63,373 bases of DNA from NCBI GenBank assembly GCA_024697945.1, contig JAILRU010000100.1, positions 1-63,373 on the forward strand, read 5' to 3'. The notes beneath the pieces were generated by a model that ran no database searches, had not been told where the DNA came from, and saw only the letters and a list, made by a program, of their open reading frames with translations. This DNA is from Bacteroidaceae bacterium (GTDB taxonomy: Bacteria > Bacteroidota > Bacteroidia > Bacteroidales > Bacteroidaceae). Shown here piece by piece: positions 26,207-36,513 of the stretch; position 1 is the stretch's first letter; the number at the start of each line of letters is the position of its first letter. The position numbers and the translations under genes are program-made.

Positions 26207-28090
26207 TCAACTTTTAACAGCCTTGAAAGGCGTATATTCCTTGCCGCCGCCGCTGAAGTCGGCATTCTTGAAGAACTCCACGAAGGTCAGGCGCATGGGG
26301 TGCACGAAGGCACTTATCATGCTCAAGGCAAAGGTGATGCCGTGGCCAGCAAGCAGGATGAGCACCATCGGAATCCAACGGACTGCCCAAGGCATACTGG
26401 AGGTGAGGTCGTAGGCAAGGGTGTTGAACACGCCACCGAGTACGCCGCCTGTCAGTCCGAGTGCGAACAAACGGATGTAGCTAAGCAGGTCGCCAAGCAA
26501 GCCCGTTGCCATATTGTAGGTTGCCCATACACCGCCGCCGATGTTCATTAGCGGACCAAGGATGGGATTCTTATAGGCCGACGGATTATTATATAGGAAT
26601 ATACCCACAACGCTCAGTCCGATGATGCCGTAGAGCGTGTAAACGACAGCTTGTGGCAGGGCGATTCCGCAGGCGGGCAGACCAAACAATGCGATTGCCG
26701 AGAGCAGGGCTACTACCCACGAGAACGTGCCGATAGCATAGCCGAAGCCATAGTTCTTCCAAGCCTTGCAACCCTTCAAAACCATACCCAGCAGCACCTG
26801 CACCAGACCAATGATGACCGAGATGACCATCATGGGTGAATAACCGAAGATGGGACCTACGCCGTTGTCGTTCAGGAAGTAGGGCTTCACAGGAGCCAGA
26901 ATCGCCCAGTCCTGTTTTGTCAGGTCGATGCCGAAGACTGTTCCTGTGAGCAGGCCGCAAACTGTAGTTGCGAGGCCCAGCCAAATGCCAAGCCGTCCGT
27001 AACTCTTCATCTCATCGCTGCCTTTCAAAGCGAGGTAGATACCGCCAAGCAAGACGATCAGGCCGTAGCCGCCGTCGCCCAAACAGAGTCCGAAGAACAG
27101 CATGAAGAACGGAGCGAAGAATACACTCGGGTCAATGTCGTGGTAGTTTGGCAGCGAGTACATCCTCAGGATGGGTTCGAAGAGGCGTGTATAGCTGCCG
27201 TTGGTTATCTTGACGGGCACATCGTCTTCGTATGCAGGTTTTTCCAACTCGTAATAAACGTGCTTCTCGTCGAGCCACTTTGCGAGTTCTTCCGCCTTGT
27301 CTTCCGGCGTCCAGCCCAACATGAGCCGTACTGCGCCATCGGCAATGCTCTCGTCCGAGAGTTCCACCTGCCGCAGTTGTATCTCGCCCTGAGCCTGTTT
27401 CAAGCCATCTGCGAGTATTTGTCGCTGCTGACGGGCAATCTCGCAAGTCGTATCGTGATTCTTCTGGAGAGCCTCCTTGGCTTTTTCAGCTTCTTGTTTG
27501 TACCCGTCGAGCGTGCCGTCTGGCAGTTCCAGACGTTCGGCCTTGATGTCCGGCTCTTCGTGGGAGAATGCCAGGAAGTAAGTGCGCTTGCGATATTCGT
27601 CGATTGGAGTGGCAAAGTACTTGTCAGCCCATTCCTGCTGGAAGGATTTCGCATTGCAAGCATAGAAATAGACCTTCATGCCCGATTCTTGCTGGAACCG
27701 GTTGATGCTCTCCCAGTCGAAATTGCCCCAAGGCTCCAGCTTCTGCACATTCTTCTCTGCCTCGTCAATGTCGTGGCGGATACTAACCTCCTCAGCTTTA
27801 AGTTGCTCGACATAGTCCAAAAGCGAACGACCCTCGGCGTTTGAATTTTGAATTTTAAATATTGAATTCTTTTCTTCTACTTTCCCCCACGCACTTAGCG
27901 ATATATCAAGATAGTCTATTGCCTGCTGATAGCGAAGCCTCTCATCGAGTGCCTTTTGCAGGGCGGGGCTAGTCTGTCCCTGTTTCAGTTGCTGTATGTG
28001 TACCACGCCTTGCTCGCGTAGTCCGGCAATGAAACCGTCGTATTCTTTCTGAGTCACCAGGAAGGTGAGCTTCTTCATACTTTCAATCAT
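26207..28090 (-). CDS. ntpI: V-type ATP synthase subunit I (a-type stator)
   Basis: 627 residues: a long helical cytoplasmic half (about 1-310) and seven or so transmembrane segments (about 330-610), the stator through which ions pass. Conserved family traits include MLFFGLCLGDGGYG and the LRLFALGLTGG-like SYIRLFALGLTGG. The stretch KNSIFKIQNSN (about residue 76-86) is encoded by the AATTCAAAATTC repeat that is common between genes here. Its start overlaps the end of subunit D by 4 nt. Confidence 0.94.
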   Translation of the reverse strand: MIESMKKLTFLVTQKEYDGFIAGLREQGVVHIQQLKQGQTSPALQKALDERLRYQQAIDYLDISLSAWGKVEEKNSIFKIQNSNAEGRSLLDYVEQLKAEEVSIRHDIDEAEKNVQKLEPWGNFDWESINRFQQESGMKVYFYACNAKSFQQEWADKYFATPIDEYRKRTYFLAFSHEEPDIKAERLELPDGTLDGYKQEAEKAKEALQKNHDTTCEIARQQRQILADGLKQAQGEIQLRQVELSDESIADGAVRLMLGWTPEDKAEELAKWLDEKHVYYELEKPAYEDDVPVKITNGSYTRLFEPILRMYSLPNYHDIDPSVFFAPFFMLFFGLCLGDGGYGLIVLLGGIYLALKGSDEMKSYGRLGIWLGLATTVCGLLTGTVFGIDLTKQDWAILAPVKPYFLNDNGVGPIFGYSPMMVISVIIGLVQVLLGMVLKGCKAWKNYGFGYAIGTFSWVVALLSAIALFGLPACGIALPQAVVYTLYGIIGLSVVGIFLYNNPSAYKNPILGPLMNIGGGVWATYNMATGLLGDLLSYIRLFALGLTGGVLGGVFNTLAYDLTSSMPWAVRWIPMVLILLAGHGITFALSMISAFVHPMRLTFVEFFKNADFSGGGKEYTPFKAVKS

Positions 28091-28695
28091 GCTACTTCCT
28101 CCTCCTTTCTCTTCTCCTGAAGTGACTTCAGAATCTTTTGCGACGACTTGGAGAGGTTCTCCTCGTCCTCCATGTAACGCTTAATCTTACGTATAGCCTC
28201 TTGATAACCAGGAATTTGCACCTTTTCGAAGAGGTTTACCTTCTGTGTTGTCTTCTTACGGGCGTGCTCCAGCAGGTTCAGCTTGGCAAGGGCAAATTCC
28301 CGTTCCACAGCGGTCTTGGCGAGACCTTGTAGCAGGTTGATGCCATCGAAGTACCACTTCGGGGCGCTAAACAATCCAAAGGGCTTCACTTTCAGGCTGA
28401 TGTTGCTGAGCACGGGGACGCGCACACCGGCAATCTTCTTGACGTCAAGTTCCACGTCGTCTAAATTGACGAGCGAGGCGTCGAACTCGCCCCAAAGGGC
28501 ATACATCCTCTCGTAGCCTTCAATCTGGCTTTGCAGTCTGCGTTCCAGCTCTTCCGCCTCAGTCTTGCATTTCTTTACCTCTAAGCGCAGAGCTGTCTCT
28601 TTGTTCTTGATGATGGGCAGGGTTCGCTGCCGCATCTTCAAAGCCTTCTCGATTTGCTGCAGCGAGGTTTTGTTATATTGAAACTTTATTGCCAC
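28087..28695 (-). CDS. ntpD: V-type ATP synthase subunit D (rotor stalk)
   Basis: 202 residues, mostly two long helices, beginning KFQYNKTSLQQIEKAL and containing LKVKPFGLFSAPKWYFDG. It forms the central shaft that couples the V1 head to the membrane rotor. It has its own promoter (28725-28755); the genes for V1 subunits E, A and B, normally just upstream in Bacteroidales, are not in the window. Confidence 0.9.
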   Translation of the reverse strand: MAIKFQYNKTSLQQIEKALKMRQRTLPIIKNKETALRLEVKKCKTEAEELERRLQSQIEGYERMYALWGEFDASLVNLDDVELDVKKIAGVRVPVLSNISLKVKPFGLFSAPKWYFDGINLLQGLAKTAVEREFALAKLNLLEHARKKTTQKVNLFEKVQIPGYQEAIRKIKRYMEDEENLSKSSQKILKSLQEKRKEEEVA

Positions 28696-28724
28696 CTCTT
28701 ATTCATTTTATTATTTTTCGGGCG

Positions 28725-28755
28725 CAAAGATACAAATTATAATTCAAAATGCAAA
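28725..28755 (-). promoter_or_regulatory. Promoter for ntpD-ntpI-ntpK
   Basis: Minus-strand TATCTTTG (28732-28725) with TTTTG 19 bp upstream (28756-28752). It lies 30 nt before the ntpD start. Confidence 0.7.
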
Positions 28756-28825
28756 ATTAATAAATTCAAAATTATCTTATTTTGAAGTTAACTTCATTTT
28801 AACTCCCTTTCTCCGCAACTAACAT

Positions 28826-28854
28826 TGCGCCTTGGTGCTAAAGCATCCAAGAAC
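28826..28854. repeat. Dispersed repeat TGCGCCTTGGTGCTAAAG...CCAAGAAC, copy 1
   Basis: Overlaps the stop codon of the glycosyltransferase and supplies its last residues. A second copy, one base longer, lies at 62023-62053 inside the GH2 gene. Confidence 0.65.
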
Positions 28855-30010
28855 TTCTTTTTGCTTCTTCAAAGAGGGCAACGAGTTTCTTTACCGACTG
28901 ACGGATGTCGTATGCCTTCATGGCTTGCACGTAGCGTTGGCCTGTATCCCATCGTTCCTGGGGATGTGAGAGCCAGTAGTCAATCCTGTTGGCCAGCGCT
29001 TCTGGGTTCCTTGCGGGGAAGATGCTGCGACGATCCAGGGCGAACTGAGACGTGCCGCTGTAACGTCCTTCAGCTATCACGGGCACAACGCCCTGCTGCA
29101 TGGCCTCCATGATGGAAAGCCCTTCCACTTCGATATACGCGCAATGGACTGCCAGATCCGCCTCGGCTGCCAGTTCCCTCAAACCGTCCTTGTCCTCAAA
29201 ATTGAAAATGGGAGGATATTTCAAGACCCCATCCTCGCACAATTTTTGGGCCTTTCTCTTGATTTTCTTCTCGGCATCTCCTATACCAGCGAAGTGCAGC
29301 TGAATGCGCCGTGCGTATAGAGAGTACCGCATCGATTCGAGCAGGGTCATCTGGTCCTTTTCCTTCGACAGCCTACCTATATATATGACCTTTAAAGGCC
29401 GTTCCGCGTCCATGTAGTCTGCCGGCATCTCGCTGGGACGAATGCACTCATCAGGAACCAAACCGTTGGAAATGACCTCTAACCGACTGCTTGAATGGTA
29501 GCGGCGCATACGGTCCAGCACACTTTCTGTGGGACATTGCACAGCTGCACAATGATTGAATATGTATTTCGTGATAATGCGAAGTATGGTACGGTTCAGG
29601 CCCTTCAAATAGAACAGAGGTCCCCAGTGGCAGGTGATATTTTCTGGATGAATATGGTAGGTCGCGGTGAGGGGTTCCCCCATGGCCTCGGCTATCTTTA
29701 TCGTCTTGTACTCCAGGGTGAAAGGCTCTTCCAAGTGAACAATGTCGGCCCATTCCACTGCTTGTGCTATCACTTTCTTGTCGCTCGTGGCATAGTGATA
29801 ACCCTGCGCTTCGACCAGGAACTGGAACACCGGAAATATATATTCCTTGAGCAGGAATTCCGGTTGTGGACCTTCCGGGTCGGGGTTGGGACCAGCCAAC
29901 ACACGGACTTCGTGTCCGGCCTCTTTCAGGTACATGGCGGTGCGGCGTGCCGATGCAGCCATACCGTTTCCTGTCATGTGGAAATTATTGATTACGATTA
30001 GTATCTTCAT
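28838..30010 (-). CDS. GT4-family glycosyltransferase
   Basis: 390 residues with a GT-B fold: the N-terminal Rossmann half (MKILIVINNFHMTGNG) and the C-terminal donor-binding half with YIGRLSKEKDQ and EVEGLSIMEAMQQGVVPV, the E-x7-E motif of GT4. It transfers a sugar from an NDP-sugar to a lipid or glycan acceptor; the acceptor is unknown. The start overlaps the end of the upstream esterase by 26 bp, so the two are translationally coupled. The C-terminal SSWML comes from a dispersed repeat. Confidence 0.88.
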   Translation of the reverse strand: MKILIVINNFHMTGNGMAASARRTAMYLKEAGHEVRVLAGPNPDPEGPQPEFLLKEYIFPVFQFLVEAQGYHYATSDKKVIAQAVEWADIVHLEEPFTLEYKTIKIAEAMGEPLTATYHIHPENITCHWGPLFYLKGLNRTILRIITKYIFNHCAAVQCPTESVLDRMRRYHSSSRLEVISNGLVPDECIRPSEMPADYMDAERPLKVIYIGRLSKEKDQMTLLESMRYSLYARRIQLHFAGIGDAEKKIKRKAQKLCEDGVLKYPPIFNFEDKDGLRELAAEADLAVHCAYIEVEGLSIMEAMQQGVVPVIAEGRYSGTSQFALDRRSIFPARNPEALANRIDYWLSHPQERWDTGQRYVQAMKAYDIRQSVKKLVALFEEAKRSSWML

Positions 30011-30899
30011 TTTTGAATAATTTTTTCAACATATCTTTATACACCTCAATCCATCCGTTGTTCCATCCGTGTCCTGCGGAATACTTGCTGAATTCGTGCG
30101 AGAAGCCCTTCCGCTTCATGCGGTGGTGTATGCCCTGGGTGGAGGGTAGCATGATGTCCCACTTCCCTGCATAGAGGTAAAAGCCCAAGGGAGGTTCGTC
30201 GGCAAACTGAGCAGCCATCTTCTGGTACAGATGCCCGTAGAACAGCTTCCGGTACCCATGATCCCGTCCCTTGCACCATGTATAGGGCGACATTGAGCCA
30301 ATGTAGCCGAATATGTCTGGATGGTTTGCAGCCAGGTATATGCTTTGGTAGCCTCCAATCGAGAGGCCTGCGACGGCACGATGCGCTTTGTCGGGAACGG
30401 TGCGGTACAAACTGTCCACCAAATTCACGACATCGTGGACAAAGGCATATTCCACAGTCCCGTCCACCTCCAGAATAGACTCCCAGGCACCTTTGAAGCG
30501 CCCGCCTTCATAGTCCTCGTCGTCTTTGTACTGGTTCACGTTGGGCATCACCACGATGCAGGGCTCTGCCAGTCCCTCGCGCCACAAGCTGTCAGTACTC
30601 TGATATACATGACCTTTGCGAATCCAGGACGTCTCGTACCCACGGGCTCCGTGCAGGAGGTACAACACAGGGAAACGCCGCTCCGTGCGGTAATAGTCGG
30701 GTGGAAGATAGACAATCATCCTGCGATGAGTCGGTCCGGGAACACTTCCCGAGTACTGCAACTCTTCCACCAGTCCCATAGGCGAATATCCGTCTCGGAT
30801 AGCAGGTCCTGGGAGGTACATTTCCGAGCCCCTATTGCGGCTTATGTCGCAGGAAAACAAAGTAAGAAGAACCAGAAAGAATGGAAGGTGTTTGTTCAT
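29985..30899 (-). CDS. Exported esterase (esterase D/feruloyl-esterase-like)
   Basis: An alpha/beta hydrolase of 304 residues from the ATG at 30899. This start is chosen because the longer frame's ATG at 30920 lies inside the promoter, and the shorter one gives a lipoprotein signal (LLTLFSC). The nucleophile elbow is GLSIGGYQS; YLLHGARGY is the oxyanion-side loop and a late His (SAGHGWNNG) completes the triad. Relatives remove acyl or feruloyl groups from polysaccharides. It is coupled with the glycosyltransferase, an unusual partner. Confidence 0.85.
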   Translation of the reverse strand: MNKHLPFFLVLLTLFSCDISRNRGSEMYLPGPAIRDGYSPMGLVEELQYSGSVPGPTHRRMIVYLPPDYYRTERRFPVLYLLHGARGYETSWIRKGHVYQSTDSLWREGLAEPCIVVMPNVNQYKDDEDYEGGRFKGAWESILEVDGTVEYAFVHDVVNLVDSLYRTVPDKAHRAVAGLSIGGYQSIYLAANHPDIFGYIGSMSPYTWCKGRDHGYRKLFYGHLYQKMAAQFADEPPLGFYLYAGKWDIMLPSTQGIHHRMKRKGFSHEFSKYSAGHGWNNGWIEVYKDMLKKLFKNEDTNRNQ

Positions 30900-30917
30900 A
30901 ATATCATTTTTGGCTTG

Positions 30918-30925
30918 CAAAAGTA
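30918..30925 (-). promoter_or_regulatory. Promoter -7 box of the esterase-glycosyltransferase pair
   Basis: Minus-strand TACTTTTG, 19 nt before the ATG at 30899. Confidence 0.6.
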
Positions 30926-31039
30926 GAAAGATTTTTCATTACATGTCGTTAAAAACGGTTAAAAGTTCGGTAGTACCATAATTTTATACCAAATTTACGG
31001 CAAAAAACGCATAAAAAGCTCCCACCCATGCCACCAAAT

Positions 31040-31269
31040 CTTTTTTATCTTTTATCTTTTCTGGGTGGTGGAGCGCCGCTCCCTTTTTATATTAATGTAT
31101 AATAATATATTTAAAAATTAATAATGTATTTTATAAAACTAACCTTTCCCCCCTATTATTAAAGAGCCCCCCAAAACTACCCCAAAAAGATAAAAGATAA
31201 AAACGATAAATTGTCGCAAGTGCTAAATGAAACAGTTCCCATCCAGTTCCCATCCAGTTCCCATCCCGC
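31040..31269. repeat. Gene-free region with a long inverted repeat and an 11-bp triplicate
   Basis: The stretch 30926-31399 holds no gene. TTTTTATCTTTTATCTTTT (about 31040-31060) recurs inverted at about 31184-31203, about 125 bp apart. Inside are a GGAGC-GCC-GCTCC hairpin with a T run (about 31068-31086) and an AT-rich core. Next to it is a threefold AGTTCCCATCC tandem (about 31232-31266). Confidence 0.6.
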
Positions 31270-31399
31270 TCCAAGCATAGGTTTCGGAACTGGAGAAGAC
31301 AAGGACGAGAGAAACGCAGGAACAACCACAGGAGAATTTTGAATTTAATTATTATGAATTTTCATTCTTTTATTCTTTTATTTTTTCATTTTTTTGTCG

Positions 31400-31407
31400 T
31401 ATCTTTG
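31400..31407 (+). promoter_or_regulatory. his operon promoter -7 box
   Basis: TATCTTTG, 45 nt before the preferred hisG start. No T-box or attenuator-like structure is visible in the short leader. Confidence 0.65.
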
Positions 31408-31452
31408 CACGCGAAATTGTAAATGGTAAATGCTTAAATGGTAAATGACAAG

Positions 31453-32304
31453 ATGTTGAGAATAGCAGTTCAATCGAAGGGACGTCTTTTTGAAGATACG
31501 ATGTCTTTGCTTGCGGAAGCGGGTATCAAGGTGAGTACCAGTAAACGTACCTTGCTCGTGCAGAGCAGTAATTTCCCCGTGGAGGTTCTCTATCTTCGCG
31601 ATGATGATATTCCCCAGAGTGTGGCAAGCGGAGTGGCCGACCTTGGTATAGTGGGGCAGAACGAGTTTGTGGAGCGTGGCGAGGATGCCGAAGTGGTTCG
31701 TCCGTTGGGTTTCAGCAAGTGCCGTCTCTCCCTGGCAGTTCCCAAAGGGTGTGGATACACGGGGCTGAAATGGTTCGAGGGTAAGAAGATTGCCACTTCC
31801 TATCCCTCCATCCTACGCCGCTTCATGCAGGAGAACCGCATCGCCGCCGACATCCATGTCATCACGGGCAGCGTGGAAATCAGTCCGGGCATTGGTCTGG
31901 CAGATGCCATCTTCGACATCGTCAGCAGCGGTTCAACCCTGGTCAGCAACAACCTCGTGGAGGTGGAGACGGTGATGCAGAGCGAGGCGCTGCTCATCGC
32001 CAACAAGGATCTGGACAGCGAGAAACGGGCTGTGCTCGAAGAGCTGCTGTTCCGCATAGAGGCCGTCAAGAGTGCCGAGGACAAGAAGTACGTGCTGATG
32101 AATGTCCCGACCGACCGTGTGAAGGACATCGTGGCTGTACTGCCGGGCGTCAAGAGTCCCACCGTGATGCCCCTCGCCACAGAGGGCTGGAGCAGCGTAC
32201 ATACTGTTATCGACGAGAAACGCTTCTGGGAGATTATCCGCGAACTGAAACTGCTCGGTGCAGAAGGCATTCTGGTGGTGCCGATTGAGAAGATGATACC
32301 ATAA
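31453..32304 (+). CDS. hisG: ATP phosphoribosyltransferase, long form
   Basis: First step of histidine synthesis: joins ATP and PRPP. 283 residues from MLRIAVQSKGRL; the in-frame ATG at 31438 adds only MVNDK, encoded by the AAATGGTAAATGACA repeat, so the start at 31453 is preferred. The catalytic domain includes DLGIVGQNE and the PRPP loop near EISPGIGLADAIFDIVSSG; the extra C-terminal domain of the HisG-long type (about 215-283) binds histidine for feedback control. First gene of hisG-hisD-hisC-hisB-recR. Confidence 0.95.
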   Translation: MLRIAVQSKGRLFEDTMSLLAEAGIKVSTSKRTLLVQSSNFPVEVLYLRDDDIPQSVASGVADLGIVGQNEFVERGEDAEVVRPLGFSKCRLSLAVPKGCGYTGLKWFEGKKIATSYPSILRRFMQENRIAADIHVITGSVEISPGIGLADAIFDIVSSGSTLVSNNLVEVETVMQSEALLIANKDLDSEKRAVLEELLFRIEAVKSAEDKKYVLMNVPTDRVKDIVAVLPGVKSPTVMPLATEGWSSVHTVIDEKRFWEIIRELKLLGAEGILVVPIEKMIP

Positions 32305-32372
32305 AAAAGGTGAAAAGGTGAAAAATTAAAAGGGAAAAAATTAAAATTTAAAGTGAATAATTTGCTACCGCT

Positions 32373-33686
32373 GTGGAATTGTTTATTAACCCATCTTTAG
32401 AAGAACTTGATGCTTTGTTGAAGCGGCCTGTGCGGGATGCTTCGGAGCTAAATGCCACGGTTGCCACTGTCCTGCAGGATGTACGGAAGCGCGGTGATGC
32501 TGCCGTCCGTGAGTATGAGGAACGCTTCGACAAGGTGCAGCTCGATGAATTGGCTGTCACGGAGGCTGAGATGCTTGCAGCAGAGGCTTCTGTCGGCGAG
32601 GAACTCAAGGATGCCATCCGTCTGGCACATCGCAACATAGAACGCTTCCATGCTGCCCAGCGCTTCGAGGGAGAACACATCGAGGTGGCCCAGGGCGTGG
32701 AATGCTGGCAGAAGTCAGTTGCCATAGAGCGCGTCGGCCTCTATATCCCTGGCGGCACAGCCCCCCTGTTCAGTACGGTTCTGATGCTTGCCACGCCTGC
32801 CAAGATAGCAGGTTGCAAGGACATCGTGCTCTGTACGCCTCCAGCCAAGGACGGTAGCGTTAATCCTGCCATCCTGGTTGCAGCACGCATAGCCGGAGTG
32901 AGCCGTATCTACAAGATTGGCGGTGTACAAGCCATCGGTGCTATGGCCTACGGCACAGAGAGTGTCCCCAAGGTCTATAAGATATTTGGTCCAGGCAACC
33001 AGTTCGTGATGTGCGCCAAGCAACAGGTAAGTTTGCACGACGTTGCCATCGATATGCCTGCAGGTCCCAGCGAAGTTGAGGTCCTGGCAGACGAGTCATC
33101 CAATCCTGCTTTCGTTGCTGCCGATCTGCTTAGTCAGGCGGAACATGGCATGGACAGCCAGGTGCTGCTCGTTTGCAAGAGCGTCGAGACGGCTCAGAAG
33201 GTAGAGGCTGAAGTGGAGCGTCAGTTGGCTCTGTTGCCCAGAAAGGACATAGCAGCCCAGGCTCTCCAGCACAGTAAAGCCATCGTGGTTCACGACGATG
33301 ACGAGATGATGGAGATTACCAACCACTATGCTCCGGAGCATCTCATCATCGAGACAGCCAACTACATGGAACTGGCACAGAAGGTCATCAATGCCGGTAG
33401 CGTCTTCCTCGGGTCGTTGACTCCCGAGAGTGCAGGCGACTATGCCAGCGGTACGAACCACACCTTGCCCACCAACGGCTATGCTGTGGCGTACAGTGGC
33501 GTGAATCTCGACAGTTTCTGCCGCAAGATTACCTTCCAGCATATACAGCCCGAGGGCATCTGTTCCATTGGACGTGCCGTAGAACTCATGGCAGAAGCCG
33601 AGGGACTGGATGCACATCGGAATGCAATGAGTATAAGAATAGCCTCACCCCTAACCCCTCTCCTAGGAGAGGGGGAACAATTATGA
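32373..33686 (+). CDS. hisD: Histidinol dehydrogenase
   Basis: Last two steps of histidine synthesis, zinc- and NAD-dependent. 437 residues from a GTG start; an in-frame stop at 32358 excludes a longer form. Signatures: [11 protein letters not shown] and [11 protein letters not shown] (catalytic Glu-His pair), and the NAD site near GPGNQFV. The end is odd: after [11 protein letters not shown] the last 12 residues ([12 protein letters not shown]) are read from the dispersed CCCCTCTCC-N2-GGAGAGGGG palindrome. Confidence 0.96.
   Translation: MELFINPSLEELDALLKRPVRDASELNATVATVLQDVRKRGDAAVREYEERFDKVQLDELAVTEAEMLAAEASVGEELKDAIRLAHRNIERFHAAQRFEGEHIEVAQGVECWQKSVAIERVGLYIPGGTAPLFSTVLMLATPAKIAGCKDIVLCTPPAKDGSVNPAILVAARIAGVSRIYKIGGVQAIGAMAYGTESVPKVYKIFGPGNQFVMCAKQQVSLHDVAIDMPAGPSEVEVLADESSNPAFVAADLLSQAEHGMDSQVLLVCKSVETAQKVEAEVERQLALLPRKDIAAQALQHSKAIVVHDDDEMMEITNHYAPEHLIIETANYMELAQKVINAGSVFLGSLTPESAGDYASGTNHTLPTNGYAVAYSGVNLDSFCRKITFQHIQPEGICSIGRAVELMAEAEGLDAHRNAMSIRIASPLTPLLGEGEQL
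33642..33674. repeat. GCCTCACCCC...CCCCTCTCC palindrome inside the hisD end
   Basis: Stem CCCCTCTCC (33655-33663) with 33666-33674. The same palindrome type acts as a terminator at 24461-24488, so it could attenuate hisC and downstream genes. Confidence 0.65.
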
Positions 33687-33696
33687 ATTGTTAATT

Positions 33697-34737
33697 ATGA
33701 TTTTTGAATTAAGTAAGCTTGTTCGCCCGAATATATGGGCATTGGAACCGTACAGCTGTGCCCGCGATGAATTCAAGGGTATGGAGGCGCACGTCTTTCT
33801 CGATGCCAACGAGAATCCTTACAACGACCCTATAAACCGTTATCCAGACCCTCTGCAGGAAGAACTCAAGCAGCGCCTGGCACCCTTCAAGCATGTGCGT
33901 CCGTCGCAGATATTCCTCGGCAACGGAAGTGACGAAGCCATCGACCTGGTCTATCGTATCTTCTGCAACCCGGGCAAGGACAATGTGGTGGCTATTGCAC
34001 CCACATACGGCATGTACAAGGTCTGTGCAGATATCAATGATGTGGAGTACAGAAGTGTTCCATTGTCAGAAGATTGGCAACTTGACATTAAAGCAATGCT
34101 CAATGCAGTTGACACACATACCAAGGTCATGTGGATATGCTCGCCCAACAATCCCACGGGCAACGACATGTCGCGCGAGGCCATTCAAGAATTGCTGAAC
34201 GGATTCGGTGGTATCGTGGTGATCGACGAAGCCTACTCAGACTTCTCGACCAACCAGCCTTTCCGCGATGTGATAGACAACTATCCGAACCTGATTGTCC
34301 TCAACACCTTCAGTAAGGCATGGGCTTCTGCCGCTATCCGTCTGGGTATGGCATTCGCAAGTGAAGAGATTATCGGGCTTTTCAATAAGGTGAAATACCC
34401 TTACAACGTCAACATACTCACTCAGAAGAAGGCATGTGCCATGCTCGAAGACATAGAAAACGTAGATAGCTGGCTGTCGCAAATCAACAGAGAGCGTGAG
34501 CACGTCCTGCCTGCCCTTTGCGAACTGCCCATCGTCCTGAAGGTCTTTCCGACGGATGCCAACTTCGTCCTTGTCCGAGTGACGGATGCCAATAGCATCT
34601 ACCGTTATTTGATAGAACAGGGCATCGTGGTGCGTAACCGCCATCGTGTCCAATTGTGCCAGAACTGCTTGCGCATCACCATTGGAACGCGCCAAGAGAA
34701 CAATGAACTCTTAGGAGCACTGAGGTTTTATAAGTGA
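33697..34737 (+). CDS. hisC: Histidinol-phosphate aminotransferase
   Basis: PLP-dependent transamination of imidazole-acetol phosphate. 346 residues; the ATG at 33697 ([12 protein letters not shown]) is chosen over a TTG nine bases earlier. PLP-binding Lys is in [15 protein letters not shown] near residue 207; SPNNPTGN and IDEAYSDF are the fold-I signatures. It follows hisD by 10 nt. Confidence 0.96.
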   Translation: MIFELSKLVRPNIWALEPYSCARDEFKGMEAHVFLDANENPYNDPINRYPDPLQEELKQRLAPFKHVRPSQIFLGNGSDEAIDLVYRIFCNPGKDNVVAIAPTYGMYKVCADINDVEYRSVPLSEDWQLDIKAMLNAVDTHTKVMWICSPNNPTGNDMSREAIQELLNGFGGIVVIDEAYSDFSTNQPFRDVIDNYPNLIVLNTFSKAWASAAIRLGMAFASEEIIGLFNKVKYPYNVNILTQKKACAMLEDIENVDSWLSQINREREHVLPALCELPIVLKVFPTDANFVLVRVTDANSIYRYLIEQGIVVRNRHRVQLCQNCLRITIGTRQENNELLGALRFYK

Positions 34738-34764
34738 AAAATGAAAAGTGAATAATTTTAAATT

Positions 34765-35829
34765 ATGAATAGGCTTCTTTTCATCGACCGCGACGGGACA
34801 ATCCTTCGGGAACCTGACGACGAACAGATAGACAGCTTCGAGAAATTCAGCTTCGTACCAGGTGCCATCAGCGCTCTGCGCTTCCTGCGTCAACATACTG
34901 ACTTCCTCTATGTCATGGTTAGCAATCAGGACGGACTTGGTACGGACAGCTATCCGGAAGAGACCTTCTGGCCCACACAGAACCTGATGCTCGACATCCT
35001 GAAAGGAGAAGGCATAACCTTTGATGCCATCCACATAGACCGTAGTTTTCCGAAGGACAACCTGCCCACGCGCAAACCAGGTACAGGTATGCTTACCAAC
35101 TATATGACAGGGGACTACGACCTGGCGGGAAGTTATGTCATAGGCGACAGGGAGACAGATGCAAAGCTTGCCAAGAACCTCGGTTGCCGCAGCCTCATCC
35201 TAGGACCAGACATGGATTGGGAGAAGATTACGGAACTCCTCTTTGCCGGAGAACGGACTGCCAGCGTCAAGCGTACGACGAAAGAGACTGACATTGAAGT
35301 CCGCGTCAACCTGGACGGCAATGGCAAGAGTGACATTCAGACAGGTCTCGGCTTCTTCGACCACATGCTCGAACAGATTGCCAAGCATGGTATGATTGAC
35401 CTCGATATTCATTGTAATGGGGACCTCAATGTAGATGAGCATCATACAATCGAAGACGTGGCATTGGCTCTCGGAGAATGCTTGCGCAAAGCCCTTGGGG
35501 ACAAACGTGGCATAGAGCGCTACGGATATTGTCTGCCTATGGACGACTGTCTCTGTCAGGTGGCAATGGACTTCGGAGGCCGTCCCTGGCTTGTATGGGA
35601 TGCTGAGTTCCATCGCGAGAAGGTGGGCGAGATGCCTACCGAGATGTTCCTCCATTTCTTCAAGAGCCTCTCCGACAGCGCTGCCTTCAATCTCAACATC
35701 AAGGCCGAGGGACAGAACGAGCATCACAAGATAGAGGGTATCTTCAAGGCCTTTGCCCGCAGCCTGCGTATGGCTGTCCGCCGAGACATCACACACTTCC
35801 ATCTGCCCTCGAGCAAAGGAACCCTTTAA
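34765..35829 (+). CDS. hisB: Bifunctional histidinol-phosphatase / imidazoleglycerol-phosphate dehydratase
   Basis: 354 residues. Residues 1-165 are a HAD phosphatase ([12 protein letters not shown], with the DxD nucleophile motif); residues about 168-354 are the IGPD dehydratase with [13 protein letters not shown] and [14 protein letters not shown], whose His and Glu residues bind manganese. The fused form is known from enterobacteria and Bacteroidetes. hisH, hisA, hisF and hisI are not in the window. Confidence 0.97.
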   Translation: MNRLLFIDRDGTILREPDDEQIDSFEKFSFVPGAISALRFLRQHTDFLYVMVSNQDGLGTDSYPEETFWPTQNLMLDILKGEGITFDAIHIDRSFPKDNLPTRKPGTGMLTNYMTGDYDLAGSYVIGDRETDAKLAKNLGCRSLILGPDMDWEKITELLFAGERTASVKRTTKETDIEVRVNLDGNGKSDIQTGLGFFDHMLEQIAKHGMIDLDIHCNGDLNVDEHHTIEDVALALGECLRKALGDKRGIERYGYCLPMDDCLCQVAMDFGGRPWLVWDAEFHREKVGEMPTEMFLHFFKSLSDSAAFNLNIKAEGQNEHHKIEGIFKAFARSLRMAVRRDITHFHLPSSKGTL

Positions 35830-35840
35830 TTTACAATTTG

Positions 35841-36464
35841 ATGTTCAATAATAACAATAATAGATATAGTTCTCAGCTTCTCGAGAAGGCGGTAACCGAA
35901 ATCAGCCATCTGCCAGGTATTGGCAGTAGGACGGCTTTGCGGCTTGCCCTGTACCTGCTCCATCAGGATGAAGGTAGGGTGGAGGCTTTGGCAGATAGTC
36001 TAGTCAGTATGCGTCGAGGCGTGCATTACTGCCAGGTATGCTACAATATCTGCGACGATGAACGTTGCGAGATATGCTGCAATCCGACGCGCGACAGCAG
36101 TCTGGTCTGTGTGGTGGAGAACGTGCAGGATGTGATGGCTATCGAGAACACGTTGCAATACCGCGGTCTGTATCATGTCCTGGGAGGCGTTATCAGTCCT
36201 ATAGACGGTATCGGTCCCAGCGACCTCCAGGTAGAAAGCCTCGTAGAGCGCGTCAAGCAGGGTGGGGTAGAAGAAGTCATTCTTGCCCTCAGTCCTACAA
36301 TGGAAGGCGACACAACCAACTACTACATTTATCGGAAGCTGGAAGATACAGGCGTGAAAGTGACGGTCATAGCTCGCGGCATAGCCCAGAACGACGAGCT
36401 GCAATATACAGATGAAGTAACCCTGGGCCGCGCGTTGGCAGGAAGAATACCATTCGCAAAATAG
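35841..36464 (+). CDS. recR: Recombination mediator RecR
   Basis: Works with RecF and RecO to load RecA at gaps. 207 residues from the ATG at 35841 (a TTG just upstream is not needed). A helix-hairpin-helix ([17 protein letters not shown]), a four-Cys zinc finger ([14 protein letters not shown]) and a TOPRIM domain with [14 protein letters not shown] are visible. It lies 11 nt after hisB and is likely read with the his genes. Confidence 0.95.
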   Translation: MFNNNNNRYSSQLLEKAVTEISHLPGIGSRTALRLALYLLHQDEGRVEALADSLVSMRRGVHYCQVCYNICDDERCEICCNPTRDSSLVCVVENVQDVMAIENTLQYRGLYHVLGGVISPIDGIGPSDLQVESLVERVKQGGVEEVILALSPTMEGDTTNYYIYRKLEDTGVKVTVIARGIAQNDELQYTDEVTLGRALAGRIPFAK

Positions 36465-36513
36465 TCGCTGAGAAATCCCGAAATAACTAAATCCCGAAAT
36501 AACGAAAAAAATT

